NCBI GenBank assembly: GCA_002631715.1
Contig: MRSX01000008.1
Coordinates: 1-64,000, forward strand
DNA from: Candidatus Porisulfidus sp. TsSOB
GTDB lineage: Bacteria > Pseudomonadota > Gammaproteobacteria > Poriferisulfidales > Poriferisulfidaceae
Reading direction: 5' to 3'
DNA: 64,000 nt
Shown: in pieces, positions 55,843 to 64,000 of the stretch
Layout of the letters: each line of letters opens with the position of its first letter
How positions within the stretch are numbered: position 1 is the stretch's first letter
The notes under the pieces: generated by a model
Seen by the model: only the letters and a program-made list of their open reading frames with translations
Told to the model about the DNA's origin: nothing
Database searches by the model: none
Translations under genes and position numbers: made by a program

Positions 55843-57318
55843 CTATTCGGAAGCCACCCACGCGCCCCCCAAGGCGCGGTGCAACGTCAGGCGCGCATAG
55901 CCCAAGTCGCGTTCCGCCATTGCGAGTGCGGAGTTCGCGCTGACGAGGGTCTGCGAGGCGGTCAGGTAGTCCTCGTAGTCCGCCACTCCAGATCGATACC
56001 GCCGCTCCTGGTGTTCTGCCTCGGCCTGCGCCTCTTCGGCAAAAACCTTTCGCAGGGTATGGAAGCGGCGGCTAGTTTCCAACCCGGTCAAGGCGGCCTC
56101 GACCTCATTGACCGCAGTCACAACGGTGCGCCCATACGCAGCGACTGCCTCGTTCAGCCTGTTTTCGGCAAGCACGACATTCTGCTGCAGGCGAGACCCT
56201 TGAAATACCGGTCCCAGCAAATTCACGGTTAGGTTCCGAAACCACTGATCGGGATGGAACCAGTTCTCGATATTCGAATTTTGCAGCCCGATCGTGCCGC
56301 CCAGCGACAAGGACGGCTTCAGCGCCGCGCGATGCACGCCAACCGTGTAGCGGGCCGCTTCCATCCTCTGCCTTGCCGCACCGACATCCGGACGTTGCGT
56401 CAGAAGGTCGGCCGGAATCCCCACCGGAACAGGTTCGAATGCCGCTAATGGCGATGGCGAATCAGACAGCATGTCCACCAAGTCCCCGCGGAACCCTCCC
56501 AGCAAAGCCCAAAGCCGTCCCTCCGCATCGGCCAGCCGTCCTTCAATCGCCGGCAGTTCGGTCTCCGCGTCCCACAGGTTCCGGCGCACCCTGTAGAGGT
56601 CGCGGGCGCTGTCCAGCCCACCGTTGTACCGGAACGTGGTCAGCTTTTCGCGTTCCCTGAAAATCTCCACGATTTCTCCCGACAACTTCCGCTGCCGTTG
56701 CAGATAAACGATTTCCAGATATATGCGCACGGTTTCAGCCACCACCCCGATGCGGGCGGCACGATAGTCCCATTCCGAAGCTAGGCGCTCAGACCCGGCG
56801 GCGTATGCCTGATTGAGATTGCGGCTCCAGAAATCAACCTCATAGGAGAAATCTATGCTGAACGTGTAGGTGCTCAGTTTAAGACGGTCGGGCAACGCCA
56901 AATTCAGATTCTGACCCAGTTCATCCACCTGTGCGCCAATTCCCGCATTGGTTGGCACGTTGGTATCCTCGACCTGAGCGGTCGGCTGGACCCGCGCGGA
57001 TCTGACGGACTGCGCAATCCGCTCTCTCGCCCTCGCCTGATCGACTCGGGCGATCGCTTCCGCTAGGTCGAAATTCCGGGTGAGGGCAGCTTCAACGATC
57101 CGATCAAGTGCGGGATCGTTGAACGTTTTCCACCATTCGGCCGGGTCGTACGGGCCGGGGACGGTATCGTCCGAGAAGTTTTCGGGCACTTGCGCTTCCG
57201 GAATGGAATCCGGAGAGAGATCAGCAGGTGTGCATCCCGTAACAAGGCAGCCGGTCAGGATCAACCACAGCATCGCCCAGGCTGGGGCGATGCGCCATCG
57301 TGGCCCACGCGACTCCAT
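55843..57318 (-). CDS. Outer-membrane efflux lipoprotein (NodT/OprM family)
   Basis: A 491-residue TolC-like factor. The start at 57318 gives a lipoprotein signal, AWAMLWLILTGCLVTGCTPA, with lipobox VTGC. Two TolC-type repeats are visible, e.g. DPALDRIVEAALTRNFDLAEAIARV and RPDVGAARQRMEAARYTVGV, then VLAENRLNEAVAAYGRTVVTAVNEVEAAL. A longer ORF to 57471 needs a TTG start and would lose the lipoprotein signal. It lies 192 bp after the P450 gene on the same strand and ahead of the adaptor gene. Confidence 0.9.
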   Translation of the reverse strand: MESRGPRWRIAPAWAMLWLILTGCLVTGCTPADLSPDSIPEAQVPENFSDDTVPGPYDPAEWWKTFNDPALDRIVEAALTRNFDLAEAIARVDQARARERIAQSVRSARVQPTAQVEDTNVPTNAGIGAQVDELGQNLNLALPDRLKLSTYTFSIDFSYEVDFWSRNLNQAYAAGSERLASEWDYRAARIGVVAETVRIYLEIVYLQRQRKLSGEIVEIFREREKLTTFRYNGGLDSARDLYRVRRNLWDAETELPAIEGRLADAEGRLWALLGGFRGDLVDMLSDSPSPLAAFEPVPVGIPADLLTQRPDVGAARQRMEAARYTVGVHRAALKPSLSLGGTIGLQNSNIENWFHPDQWFRNLTVNLLGPVFQGSRLQQNVVLAENRLNEAVAAYGRTVVTAVNEVEAALTGLETSRRFHTLRKVFAEEAQAEAEHQERRYRSGVADYEDYLTASQTLVSANSALAMAERDLGYARLTLHRALGGAWVASE

Positions 57319-57510
57319 GACGGCGGCGTGCGGAACGGACGACTGCGGGCAAGACGGATGGCTGCGGGCAGTCAATGCTGGATTAGTCGACGACCGGCAG
57401 GCTTGCATCGTGATTAGCAGACAGGGGCATACCGCTGCTCTGATAGGTTGCCGTCCATTATATTTGAACAAACCTACAGAGCCTCTGACCCATAGGGCTT
57501 TTTTGCGGAT

Positions 57511-59505
57511 TTACGGGACGTTGACTTCGGCAATCCGAAATTTCATCTTCTTGTTCGGTGCCGCCGTAGGGAATGGATTGATACCCAGTTGATAGTCTTC
57601 AGGCTGTAATTCCAGCCTAACGTGGTGGGCGATGAATAGGATATTGACCGCCATCTGCAGGTTGACCCAGTTATGTCCCAAGCAGGTGTGCGTGCCCAGG
57701 CCGTAAGGGACATAGGCGCTAGGAGTTAGATGTTCTTGGCGTTCGGGGAGGAAACGTTTAACGTCGAATTTCAACGGGTCACGGAACAACTCACCGTCGT
57801 AATGCGTGGCGGTATGGCAACACAATACGCGGGTCGGGCTGAGGATCTCGTGCTCATCGATGATGCAGCGGTTCATGACGGTCCGGAACTGCCAGGGAAT
57901 CACCGGGTACAGACGCTCAGTCTCAAGAAACAGGCGGGTGGTGACGCCAATGTTCGAGGGGTCGAAATCCTCGGCGCTAGGTTCCCGGCCGTTTCCGAAC
58001 AACTTGTCTGCTTCGCTGCGCACCTGCTCATACAGGTGGGGATTCGACAACATCGCATATAAGCTGAAAGCCAAGGCGCTGCCCAGATAGATGCTGGCAA
58101 CCATCGCTGCGACGAACGGGAAAGTCATGTCTGTCTCAGGCAGAAATTGCGGGTCCTCTTGGTGCATCTCAAGAAGCGCGTCGACAATGTCCTGAGGCTT
58201 CCCCTCTCGCAATGCCTGTGTGTGTGCGGCCTGGATCGCATCGGACATTTGATGGATGCACTTTCGGTTCTGTTGCATGCGTGGCGTCGACAACATGAAT
58301 TTCGGCAATATATGGGCGACACAGACATTCAACGCACGATGTTCGTAGGCAAGCAGGTCATCAACGTAGTGGGAGCAATCTATCCCGATCACGAGATGGG
58401 ATATCTGGCTGCTGATATAGTTCTGACAGGTTTTAGTCGCCCTGACGGTCGAACCTTGCTCCCATTGCCTCAAGGAACGTCGGCACTGTTCCAGCAGTTC
58501 CGGCAGCCTGTCGGCAAGAGCCGCGCGCGAATACGCTTTGCGCAAAGATTTCCTCATCCGGAAATGTTCGGCTCCATCCATGCCTGGCAAGGTGCGCGAC
58601 GCACCGAGCGCGCCTTCCAAGTCCTTGATGTAGTCCTTCGAGCGAAGATAGAATCTTCCGTTCTTATGAACCCATTGGTTCGCCGCCAGTCCGATCAACA
58701 AAATGACGGGCTCTCTATTTATCTTGAAAGGTGCCTCGACGACGGAGCCATATTTCTTATAAATCCGGCACATGGCCTTGGGTATGTTGCCTTTGCGGAA
58801 ATCCGACACTTTCAAAACATCGAGCCAGTTAATCTTCGGAATGGGCCGGGTCTGGATGATACGCCGGGTTTTCGGCTTGACCACGCTTTGCTTTACGGCT
58901 TTGGAAATGGACTGTCCGACCAGATCCATTGATGCAAGCATCTCAATTCGCCCAAGGTTCTCCTCATAGTCTTCTACTGAAAGAAGAAGCTTGAATCCAT
59001 TACAGACATGCATCAAGCAAATTAGGATGATGTCGCGGGGTGTCGGAATGTCGTCCTCAAAAATGACGCTTAGGATTCTCGTCCTGACTTCCTTTTGGAT
59101 CGTGCCGTCGGCCAGAGGATAGGTCTTGCCCCGCTCGACCGACCTTGACAGCGACCAGAATCCCCCCGAGTGAAATTCTAAAACACCCTTTTCAGATAGC
59201 CGCTCCAGCGTCATTTCGACGATATCTTCGGAACGCGGCGTATTCTTTTCAATCCAGTATTGGGTGTTGAACACATCTTCTTCTTCGCTAATCTCCTCCA
59301 ATGTCGGGTCGAGCATTGGATCCCCGGTCGGAGTGTCGTCAATCAGATGCAAGGAATTTAAATCAGCATCGATCCGGTTTTCCAAAGTAAGGTCTGCGAT
59401 CACGGCACCCGCCATGACGCAAGAAAAATCCCAGTCCGGCACCATTCCCAAGTAGCCGCTCTGTTCATCCAGCATTAACAGGATCAATTCTTCGGTCAGT
59501 CTCAT
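57511..59505 (-). CDS. GPP34 (GOLPH3-like) domain fused to a cytochrome P450
   Basis: A 664-residue fusion. Residues 1 to about 210 match the GPP34/GOLPH3 fold: MRLTEELILLMLDEQSGYLG, the DTPTGDPMLDPTLEEI block (GOLPH3 DAPTGDVLLDEAL), SEKGVLEF, and LICLMHVCN. In eukaryotes this domain binds phosphatidylinositol-4-phosphate. Residues about 225-664 are a P450: EHFRMRKSLRKAYS, K-helix ETER (528-531), heme loop YGLGTHTCLG with ligand Cys608. The I-helix reads VASIYLGSALAF where AGxET is usual: the acid-alcohol pair is Ile472-Tyr473. GGGGAAAG precedes the ATG. It heads a minus-strand unit with the OM factor and adaptor. Substrate is inferred to be a lipid or sterol. Confidence 0.85.
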   Translation of the reverse strand: MRLTEELILLMLDEQSGYLGMVPDWDFSCVMAGAVIADLTLENRIDADLNSLHLIDDTPTGDPMLDPTLEEISEEEDVFNTQYWIEKNTPRSEDIVEMTLERLSEKGVLEFHSGGFWSLSRSVERGKTYPLADGTIQKEVRTRILSVIFEDDIPTPRDIILICLMHVCNGFKLLLSVEDYEENLGRIEMLASMDLVGQSISKAVKQSVVKPKTRRIIQTRPIPKINWLDVLKVSDFRKGNIPKAMCRIYKKYGSVVEAPFKINREPVILLIGLAANQWVHKNGRFYLRSKDYIKDLEGALGASRTLPGMDGAEHFRMRKSLRKAYSRAALADRLPELLEQCRRSLRQWEQGSTVRATKTCQNYISSQISHLVIGIDCSHYVDDLLAYEHRALNVCVAHILPKFMLSTPRMQQNRKCIHQMSDAIQAAHTQALREGKPQDIVDALLEMHQEDPQFLPETDMTFPFVAAMVASIYLGSALAFSLYAMLSNPHLYEQVRSEADKLFGNGREPSAEDFDPSNIGVTTRLFLETERLYPVIPWQFRTVMNRCIIDEHEILSPTRVLCCHTATHYDGELFRDPLKFDVKRFLPERQEHLTPSAYVPYGLGTHTCLGHNWVNLQMAVNILFIAHHVRLELQPEDYQLGINPFPTAAPNKKMKFRIAEVNVP

Positions 59506-59713
59506 GCTTTCCCCGCTTCAGACAAATACCCGATTCCGACGGTTTCAATTCTACCTTGCAACAGCAGAAAAACCTATATGACTATACAACAAGAAGGGCT
59601 GCAAAGACTGCACCCTAACCGTCCGTCTCCAGTTTTTGGAAGCCGTCAGGTTCTGTTATTGTGATAATAAGCAATCTGATTCCCCCAACGCCAAACTGCG
59701 GGATTTACAGTAG

Positions 59714-60751
59714 ATGCAAGCGAACCGAATCAAACACCATGATCTCTCTTCGCTCCCCCCTTTCCCCGAAGGGTGGTACTTCGTTGGTAGTCGCCGGACC
59801 ATCCTAAAAGAAAAACTTATCCAAAAGATCTGGATGGGCAAAAAAATTGTTGTCTGGTGTGACGATAAAGGGTGCATCTGCGTAGCCGAATCAGTTTGCC
59901 CACACCTGGGTTCTGAGTTGGGGCCTGCCGCCGGTGGCCAAGTGCGCAGCAACTGCCTTGTCTGTCCCTTCCACGGTTACGAGTACGACATAACTGGCAA
60001 ATGCGTCGCCACACCTTACGCTCCTCCGCCAAAAGCCACCCAACTCAGAGTATTCGAGACGCGAGTCATGGATGACTTAATCTTTGCCTGGTGGGGAAAC
60101 GGCGGACGACCATCTCAATGGGACCTTCCAGAGAGCCCGCCAATGGGTACGGATTGGGGCAAAATCGGATATCGAACCATGAGGTTTCCTGGTCATCCTC
60201 AGGAAACGACAGAAAATTCCGTGGACATCGCACACCTTCGGCACATTCATGGCTACGACAGCGTGCACCCGGTCGGCTCGGTTTCTGTAGATGGGCCTTA
60301 TCTTAAGAGTTGTTTTGACTTCAAACGTACCCGGACCATCGCTGGAGTCAAGAGCCTTTATGATGTTTCCGCCATCACGCATGTGTATGGTTTTGGCTAT
60401 TCATACGTGGACATCCGCGAACATTCCATCGGCATGGATGCGCGTTTGTGGGTACTCGCCACCCCCATCGACGACAAGCTTCTCGAAATGACACTGGCCG
60501 GGCAGGTTCGAGAATTGCGTAAACCAAAACGATTTTTTGCTGGCATGCAGTTTCTTCCACCGAAATGGCGCACTAAAATCATGAACCAAATCATCTTAAC
60601 TGCGCAAAAACGTGATGTACTCCAGGACGTGACAATATGGGGGAAAAAGCAGTATCGTTCCCGTCCGCGGTTATGCCAATCCGATGGTGAGATCGGGAAA
60701 TATCGGCGCTACTGTGAACAGTTCTATCTGGAACGCCAGACCAGAAACTAA
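59714..60751 (+). CDS. Rieske non-heme iron oxygenase (KshA/DAF-36/SdmA-like)
   Basis: A 345-residue oxygenase alpha subunit. The Rieske centre is ESVCPHLGSELGPAAGG and CLVCPFHGYEYD (Cys62, His64, Cys84, His87). The mononuclear iron site is TENSVDIAHLRHIHGYD, with N168, D171, H174 and H179 spaced as in KshA (steroid 9-alpha-hydroxylase) and the cholesterol 7-desaturase DAF-36/Neverland. A bacterial sterol C-4 demethylase (SdmA) is also of this type. Reductase and ferredoxin partners are not adjacent. It is divergent from the GPP34-P450 gene, sharing a 208-bp promoter gap. A steroid nucleus reaction is likely, position unknown. Confidence 0.82.
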   Translation: MQANRIKHHDLSSLPPFPEGWYFVGSRRTILKEKLIQKIWMGKKIVVWCDDKGCICVAESVCPHLGSELGPAAGGQVRSNCLVCPFHGYEYDITGKCVATPYAPPPKATQLRVFETRVMDDLIFAWWGNGGRPSQWDLPESPPMGTDWGKIGYRTMRFPGHPQETTENSVDIAHLRHIHGYDSVHPVGSVSVDGPYLKSCFDFKRTRTIAGVKSLYDVSAITHVYGFGYSYVDIREHSIGMDARLWVLATPIDDKLLEMTLAGQVRELRKPKRFFAGMQFLPPKWRTKIMNQIILTAQKRDVLQDVTIWGKKQYRSRPRLCQSDGEIGKYRRYCEQFYLERQTRN

Positions 60752-60888
60752 GACGAGCATCAATACTTACATGGGGAAATCTGCTATTAGATTTGCTTGA
60801 GAAATGCCCCTGATGCTACTCAATGAGAAGACGGGCATTTCATTCTCACATTGGAAAACTGTAAGCCCGCTGTCGCAGGCCCGTTCGG

Positions 60889-63800
60889 TCAAAAGAGAAA
60901 ACTGCCGACTAGGCTCCAAGTGCGTGGCTCGCCAAGCGAGCAACGTTTCGCACCACGAAATCCTTCGGTGCCTGCTGTGTCCGCTAACCCCAAGGAACTA
61001 ACCAGCGGCTGGGCATATTTGGTCTGGCAATACTCTTCGTCAAAGATATTCTTGACGAACAACGACATTTCCCAATCACCATTCTGACTCCGTACGCCCA
61101 TGCCTCCGTTGAAGAGATTGTAGTTTCCCTGCATGGTATCAGGATCCTGATTGGTATCCGCACCCACATTCTGGTCATCGACAAATTGGTATTCCCCTCG
61201 AATAAACCAGTCCGCAGCAGCATCCGGTAGCGGGCACGTATATTCGCCAGTCAGCGATATCTGCCATTTCGGAGAGAAGTGGTTGCGCTCTCCCTTTATA
61301 TTCTGGGTTGGAATGATGTAGTTTCCACTTGAATCGCGCATTAATCCCAGCCTGGCGCCCAGCGCGTCACATGTGCTCTGCAATTCTGAACCGCCCGCGA
61401 CTTGATTCTCGCAACCTGCCACAGCATCCCTTGCCTGCGAATACCGAGCAACAATACCCGGACGTTCGGTGGCATTCGGGAAGGAATCAAACTCCGAATC
61501 TAGGTAGCTGACACCTAGAGTGGCGAAGAAATCTTCTCTTGGCTGGAACATGACATCCAACTCGACGCCCTGCTGCGTAAGATCGCCGGAGTTGTGTACG
61601 ACGAGATTCAATCCGTCAAACTGCCGCTCTTGGAAATCATCAATTTTGGTTCGGTACAACGTCGCATTGGCGACGAGCCGCCCTTCCAGCAGAGTTCGCT
61701 TGATACCCAGTTCGTAGTTCTTGGTGGTCTCGGTGTCGAACTTGCGGTCTTTCCCCGAAGCTGCGACCTTGCTGTTGAAACCCTCAGGGTTGAACCCACC
61801 CGACTTGAACCCAGTGGAGAAGTTGGCAAACACCATGGTGTCTTCGTCGAGAAAATGGCTGAGATTGGCCAACCAAGTGACTTTCTCTTCGTCTTGAGTC
61901 AGGCTTCTCTGAGGTTCGTTCTGGCGCAGGTCCAGACCCAGTGGATTCAAGGCTGAGGAAGGAGCGATCAGGTCGTTGTGTACGACGCTGACGAAATCCC
62001 CATCCTTTTCGCTTCGGGTGTAGCGCGCACCCGCCGACAAACGCCATTGCGGCGATAGGTGGTAGGTCACGTGCCCGTAGGCGGCATAGTTGGCGACGTC
62101 TTGTTTGAAATTGGTCGTGGCCATGTCGCTGCCCTGAGTGACGCAAAACCGGCCAGCCTGTGTAGCTGCGCCAGCGGCGGTCTGTCGTAGAACCATTTCA
62201 ATAGGCAGATCAATTGTCGTGCCCGGAACAAGGGGGTTCGGGACTGTCACCGTGTTTGGCTGTTGGGTTCCAGGAACCACAAACGGATTTTGGGATGTTT
62301 GGAACAGGGTGCCGCGAGTCTGGGATATAGTCGGCAGACTCACTCCTAGCAAAGCTTGCTTCAGTCCTCCTGCAAGCTGAGGGTTCGGAATCCGGTCATC
62401 TATGGTTGCGTTCAATTTAGTTCTGGCTCCCGCCTCATCCAGACCGTCCGGCCTCATCTGGGCATTCCCGGCAATTTCAGTCCCAGCAGTCATTACAAAA
62501 GTAACCACAGCATCTGTAATTTCTTTTTGACGATCTTCCGGCAAGCTGGCAATCAGAGTGCTAATTTGCGGGCTTACCACTTGCTGCACCGCACCCCGGT
62601 ACTGCTGGGCGAAAAGCGCACTCCGAGCACCTGCATGTTTGACGGTTATCGGGCCTACTGGGCTCGGAACGTTATGAGCATCTGCTAGGAGATTTCCCTC
62701 AAACAAGGTTTCCACCATCCCGCAGAAATCCTTTCCGAGGCGAGACACGGTATCCAATGAATATTCTTCATCGTAATAGTACAGGCCAAACACGTATTCA
62801 ATGTCCTCACCTTCAGGAGAGGTAATCTGCAACTCCTGCGAGAAGGTTTCAGCATCAAAGAGTTGGTCGGTTGGAACTAGGTCCGCTGGCAGACGGATAA
62901 CCGACTGGTCCACGCTGTCATTTTCCCAGTCCCGATAGGCTGTGATCGAGCGTATCGTATGACCTCCCCACGTCCAAGTGACATCGCCACTCACTCCCCA
63001 CTGGTCGTCATCGGCATCGTCGCGATGCATTTGATGGAGTTTATGGTCATAGACATCACCTGCCTCCGGTGCCTGGCCGGTTGGCAGGATCGCAGGGAGC
63101 CCAAGGAGTGAGTGCCCTGGCGCCGTATCACCGATGAACTCGGTGACCGCGCCCTCGTTCCTGACCCGGGAATAGTCCGCCGTCAGGAGAATGTCAGTGT
63201 TGATACCCGGGGTCAGAAGCAGTTTACCTCGCACGGTGATGTCGTCCCAATCACCGACGATGCTTCGGCTTCCTCCATCAGTGAATGTGTTGTCACCATA
63301 ACCATCGCGTTCCGATGCCTGGAATGAAAGGCGCGCCGAAGCCGTCTCGGAAATAGCACTGTTGATATAGCCGGAAACACGTTTTTCATCATAGTCGCCG
63401 TAGCCAAAAGCGATCCGTCCTTCATGCTCATTTGTCGGGTTCTTGGTGACGATGTTCAGCGCACCCATTGAGGCATTGCGCCCAAACAAGGTGCCCTGCG
63501 GGCCACGCAGAACCTCCACACGGTCCAAGTCGGTCATGCTGCCGACAATTGAGGAGGGCCTCGGGTAATACACGCCATCAATGAACACTGCTACGGTCGG
63601 TTCGATGGCACTGTTTCCGACCGAACCCACGCCGCGCAACATAATCCGCTGGTTGGCAACCGTACTGGATTGAGGCAGGCTTAGGTTAGGCGCATAGCGC
63701 GCCATATCCCGGAGGGTGTTAACGTTCGATTTCGTAAAGAAATCATCGGAGAAAGTCGTAACGGAAATTGGCACGTCTTGCACATTTTCCTCCCGCTTCT

Positions 63801-63903
63801 GCGCCGTAACCGTAATTTCTTCGATTTCCGCCACCACTGGGCCACATAGAGCCATGGCGAGAAAAAGTGAAACGCCCGTGTAGAAATGTTTGGTCGGTCT
63901 CAT
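60889..63903 (-). CDS. TonB-dependent outer-membrane receptor
   Basis: A 1004-residue receptor for energy-driven import. The signal peptide is FYTGVSLFLAMALCGPVVA; the TonB box region is EITVTAQKREENVQDVPISV; the plug has MLRGVGSVGNSAIEPTVAVF and EVLRGPQGTLFGRNASMGAL; the long barrel ends with RTWSLVGSFLF, a terminal aromatic as needed for barrel assembly. The start at 63903 has GAGGG upstream. Its size (about 1000 residues) is that of receptors for large or complex ligands. It faces the Rieske gene; ligand unknown, with a sterol possible from context only. Confidence 0.93.
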   Translation of the reverse strand: MRPTKHFYTGVSLFLAMALCGPVVAEIEEITVTAQKREENVQDVPISVTTFSDDFFTKSNVNTLRDMARYAPNLSLPQSSTVANQRIMLRGVGSVGNSAIEPTVAVFIDGVYYPRPSSIVGSMTDLDRVEVLRGPQGTLFGRNASMGALNIVTKNPTNEHEGRIAFGYGDYDEKRVSGYINSAISETASARLSFQASERDGYGDNTFTDGGSRSIVGDWDDITVRGKLLLTPGINTDILLTADYSRVRNEGAVTEFIGDTAPGHSLLGLPAILPTGQAPEAGDVYDHKLHQMHRDDADDDQWGVSGDVTWTWGGHTIRSITAYRDWENDSVDQSVIRLPADLVPTDQLFDAETFSQELQITSPEGEDIEYVFGLYYYDEEYSLDTVSRLGKDFCGMVETLFEGNLLADAHNVPSPVGPITVKHAGARSALFAQQYRGAVQQVVSPQISTLIASLPEDRQKEITDAVVTFVMTAGTEIAGNAQMRPDGLDEAGARTKLNATIDDRIPNPQLAGGLKQALLGVSLPTISQTRGTLFQTSQNPFVVPGTQQPNTVTVPNPLVPGTTIDLPIEMVLRQTAAGAATQAGRFCVTQGSDMATTNFKQDVANYAAYGHVTYHLSPQWRLSAGARYTRSEKDGDFVSVVHNDLIAPSSALNPLGLDLRQNEPQRSLTQDEEKVTWLANLSHFLDEDTMVFANFSTGFKSGGFNPEGFNSKVAASGKDRKFDTETTKNYELGIKRTLLEGRLVANATLYRTKIDDFQERQFDGLNLVVHNSGDLTQQGVELDVMFQPREDFFATLGVSYLDSEFDSFPNATERPGIVARYSQARDAVAGCENQVAGGSELQSTCDALGARLGLMRDSSGNYIIPTQNIKGERNHFSPKWQISLTGEYTCPLPDAAADWFIRGEYQFVDDQNVGADTNQDPDTMQGNYNLFNGGMGVRSQNGDWEMSLFVKNIFDEEYCQTKYAQPLVSSLGLADTAGTEGFRGAKRCSLGEPRTWSLVGSFLF

Positions 63904-63936
63904 GATCTCTACCCTCGCTCCTGAGACAGAAGACAT

Positions 63937-63965
63937 AAAAAAGCCGGTCACCAAAGGTGCCGGCT
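63937..63965 (-). terminator. Intrinsic terminator-like hairpin ahead of the TonB receptor gene
   Basis: On the minus strand AGCCGG-CACC, an AAA-complement loop, GGTG and (A)CCGGCT form a 10-bp stem with one bulge, followed by TTTTTT. The T tract ends only 33 bp before the receptor start codon. It either ends an unseen upstream gene or is an attenuator in the receptor leader. Confidence 0.75.
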
Positions 63966-64000
63966 CATTCGTTGTGGGCCGAACTGTTGCTGAAAAACAA

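Noticed and set aside
57319-57471. Extended N-terminus of the outer-membrane factor from a TTG
   Set aside because: It would place the lipoprotein signal and lipobox more than 50 residues inside the protein.

Overview
The window looks like a chromosome segment of an uncultured gammaproteobacterium. The support is the gene content and order: surE-pcm, guaB-guaA-tadA, ubiA, ilvB-ilvH-ilvC-pssA, a long single-chain PurL, rraA, and a proteobacterial tmRNA with the tag ANDDNYALAA. It has both housekeeping and accessory regions. No rRNA, tRNA, CRISPR array, transposase or integrase was recognised.

Region by region. 1-3.9 kb: pcm (broken by a 286-bp tandem duplication at the window edge), surE, an Smr-domain gene, and the molybdenum cofactor genes moeA and moaE. 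4.0-10.5 kb: a seven-gene minus-strand operon for tetrahydromethanopterin (H4MPT)-dependent C1 metabolism (beta-RFAP synthase, mtdB, two ATP-grasp genes, mch, a CitG-like gene, fae), with a promoter at one end and an intrinsic terminator at the other. It implies formaldehyde oxidation or detoxification, and possibly methylotrophy. 10.6-13.9 kb: McrBC restriction genes. 14.1-18.4 kb: purL and the divergent tmRNA gene ssrA. 18.5-21.3 kb: directly downstream of ssrA, a two-gene accessory module made of a nucleoside-phosphorylase/TPR protein and an ImmA/IrrE-type metalloprotease, a candidate anti-phage system. 21.6-25.6 kb: a seven-iron ferredoxin, an AddB-like Fe-S nuclease and a family-4 uracil-DNA glycosylase. 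25.6-34.7 kb: leuA and a branched-chain-amino-acid-type ABC transporter operon with a divergent acyl-CoA-synthetase-like protein. 34.8-45.4 kb: guaBA-tadA on minus; ubiA, bioB, bioF, coaBC, dut, algC-type phosphomutase, arsC and rraA on plus. 45.5-49.7 kb: pssA, a 26-residue membrane micro-ORF, ilvC, ilvH and ilvB.

The most striking region is 49.9-64 kb. It encodes a protein with all the hallmark motifs of eukaryotic-type sterol C-24 methyltransferase (ERG6/SMT). Around it are an RND pump, its adaptor and its outer-membrane factor; a fusion of a GOLPH3-like (GPP34) domain to a cytochrome P450; a Rieske oxygenase of the KshA/DAF-36/SdmA type; and a large TonB-dependent receptor. I infer a sterol (or similar isoprenoid) uptake, modification and export locus. 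No squalene epoxidase or oxidosqualene cyclase is present in the window, so the substrate may be imported or made elsewhere in the genome. The methyltransferase gene sits between two diverged copies of the ilvB promoter and start region. This suggests it was inserted upstream of ilvB by a duplication event and is now expressed from a captured ilvB-type promoter, with a 29-codon ilvB remnant overlapping its start codon.
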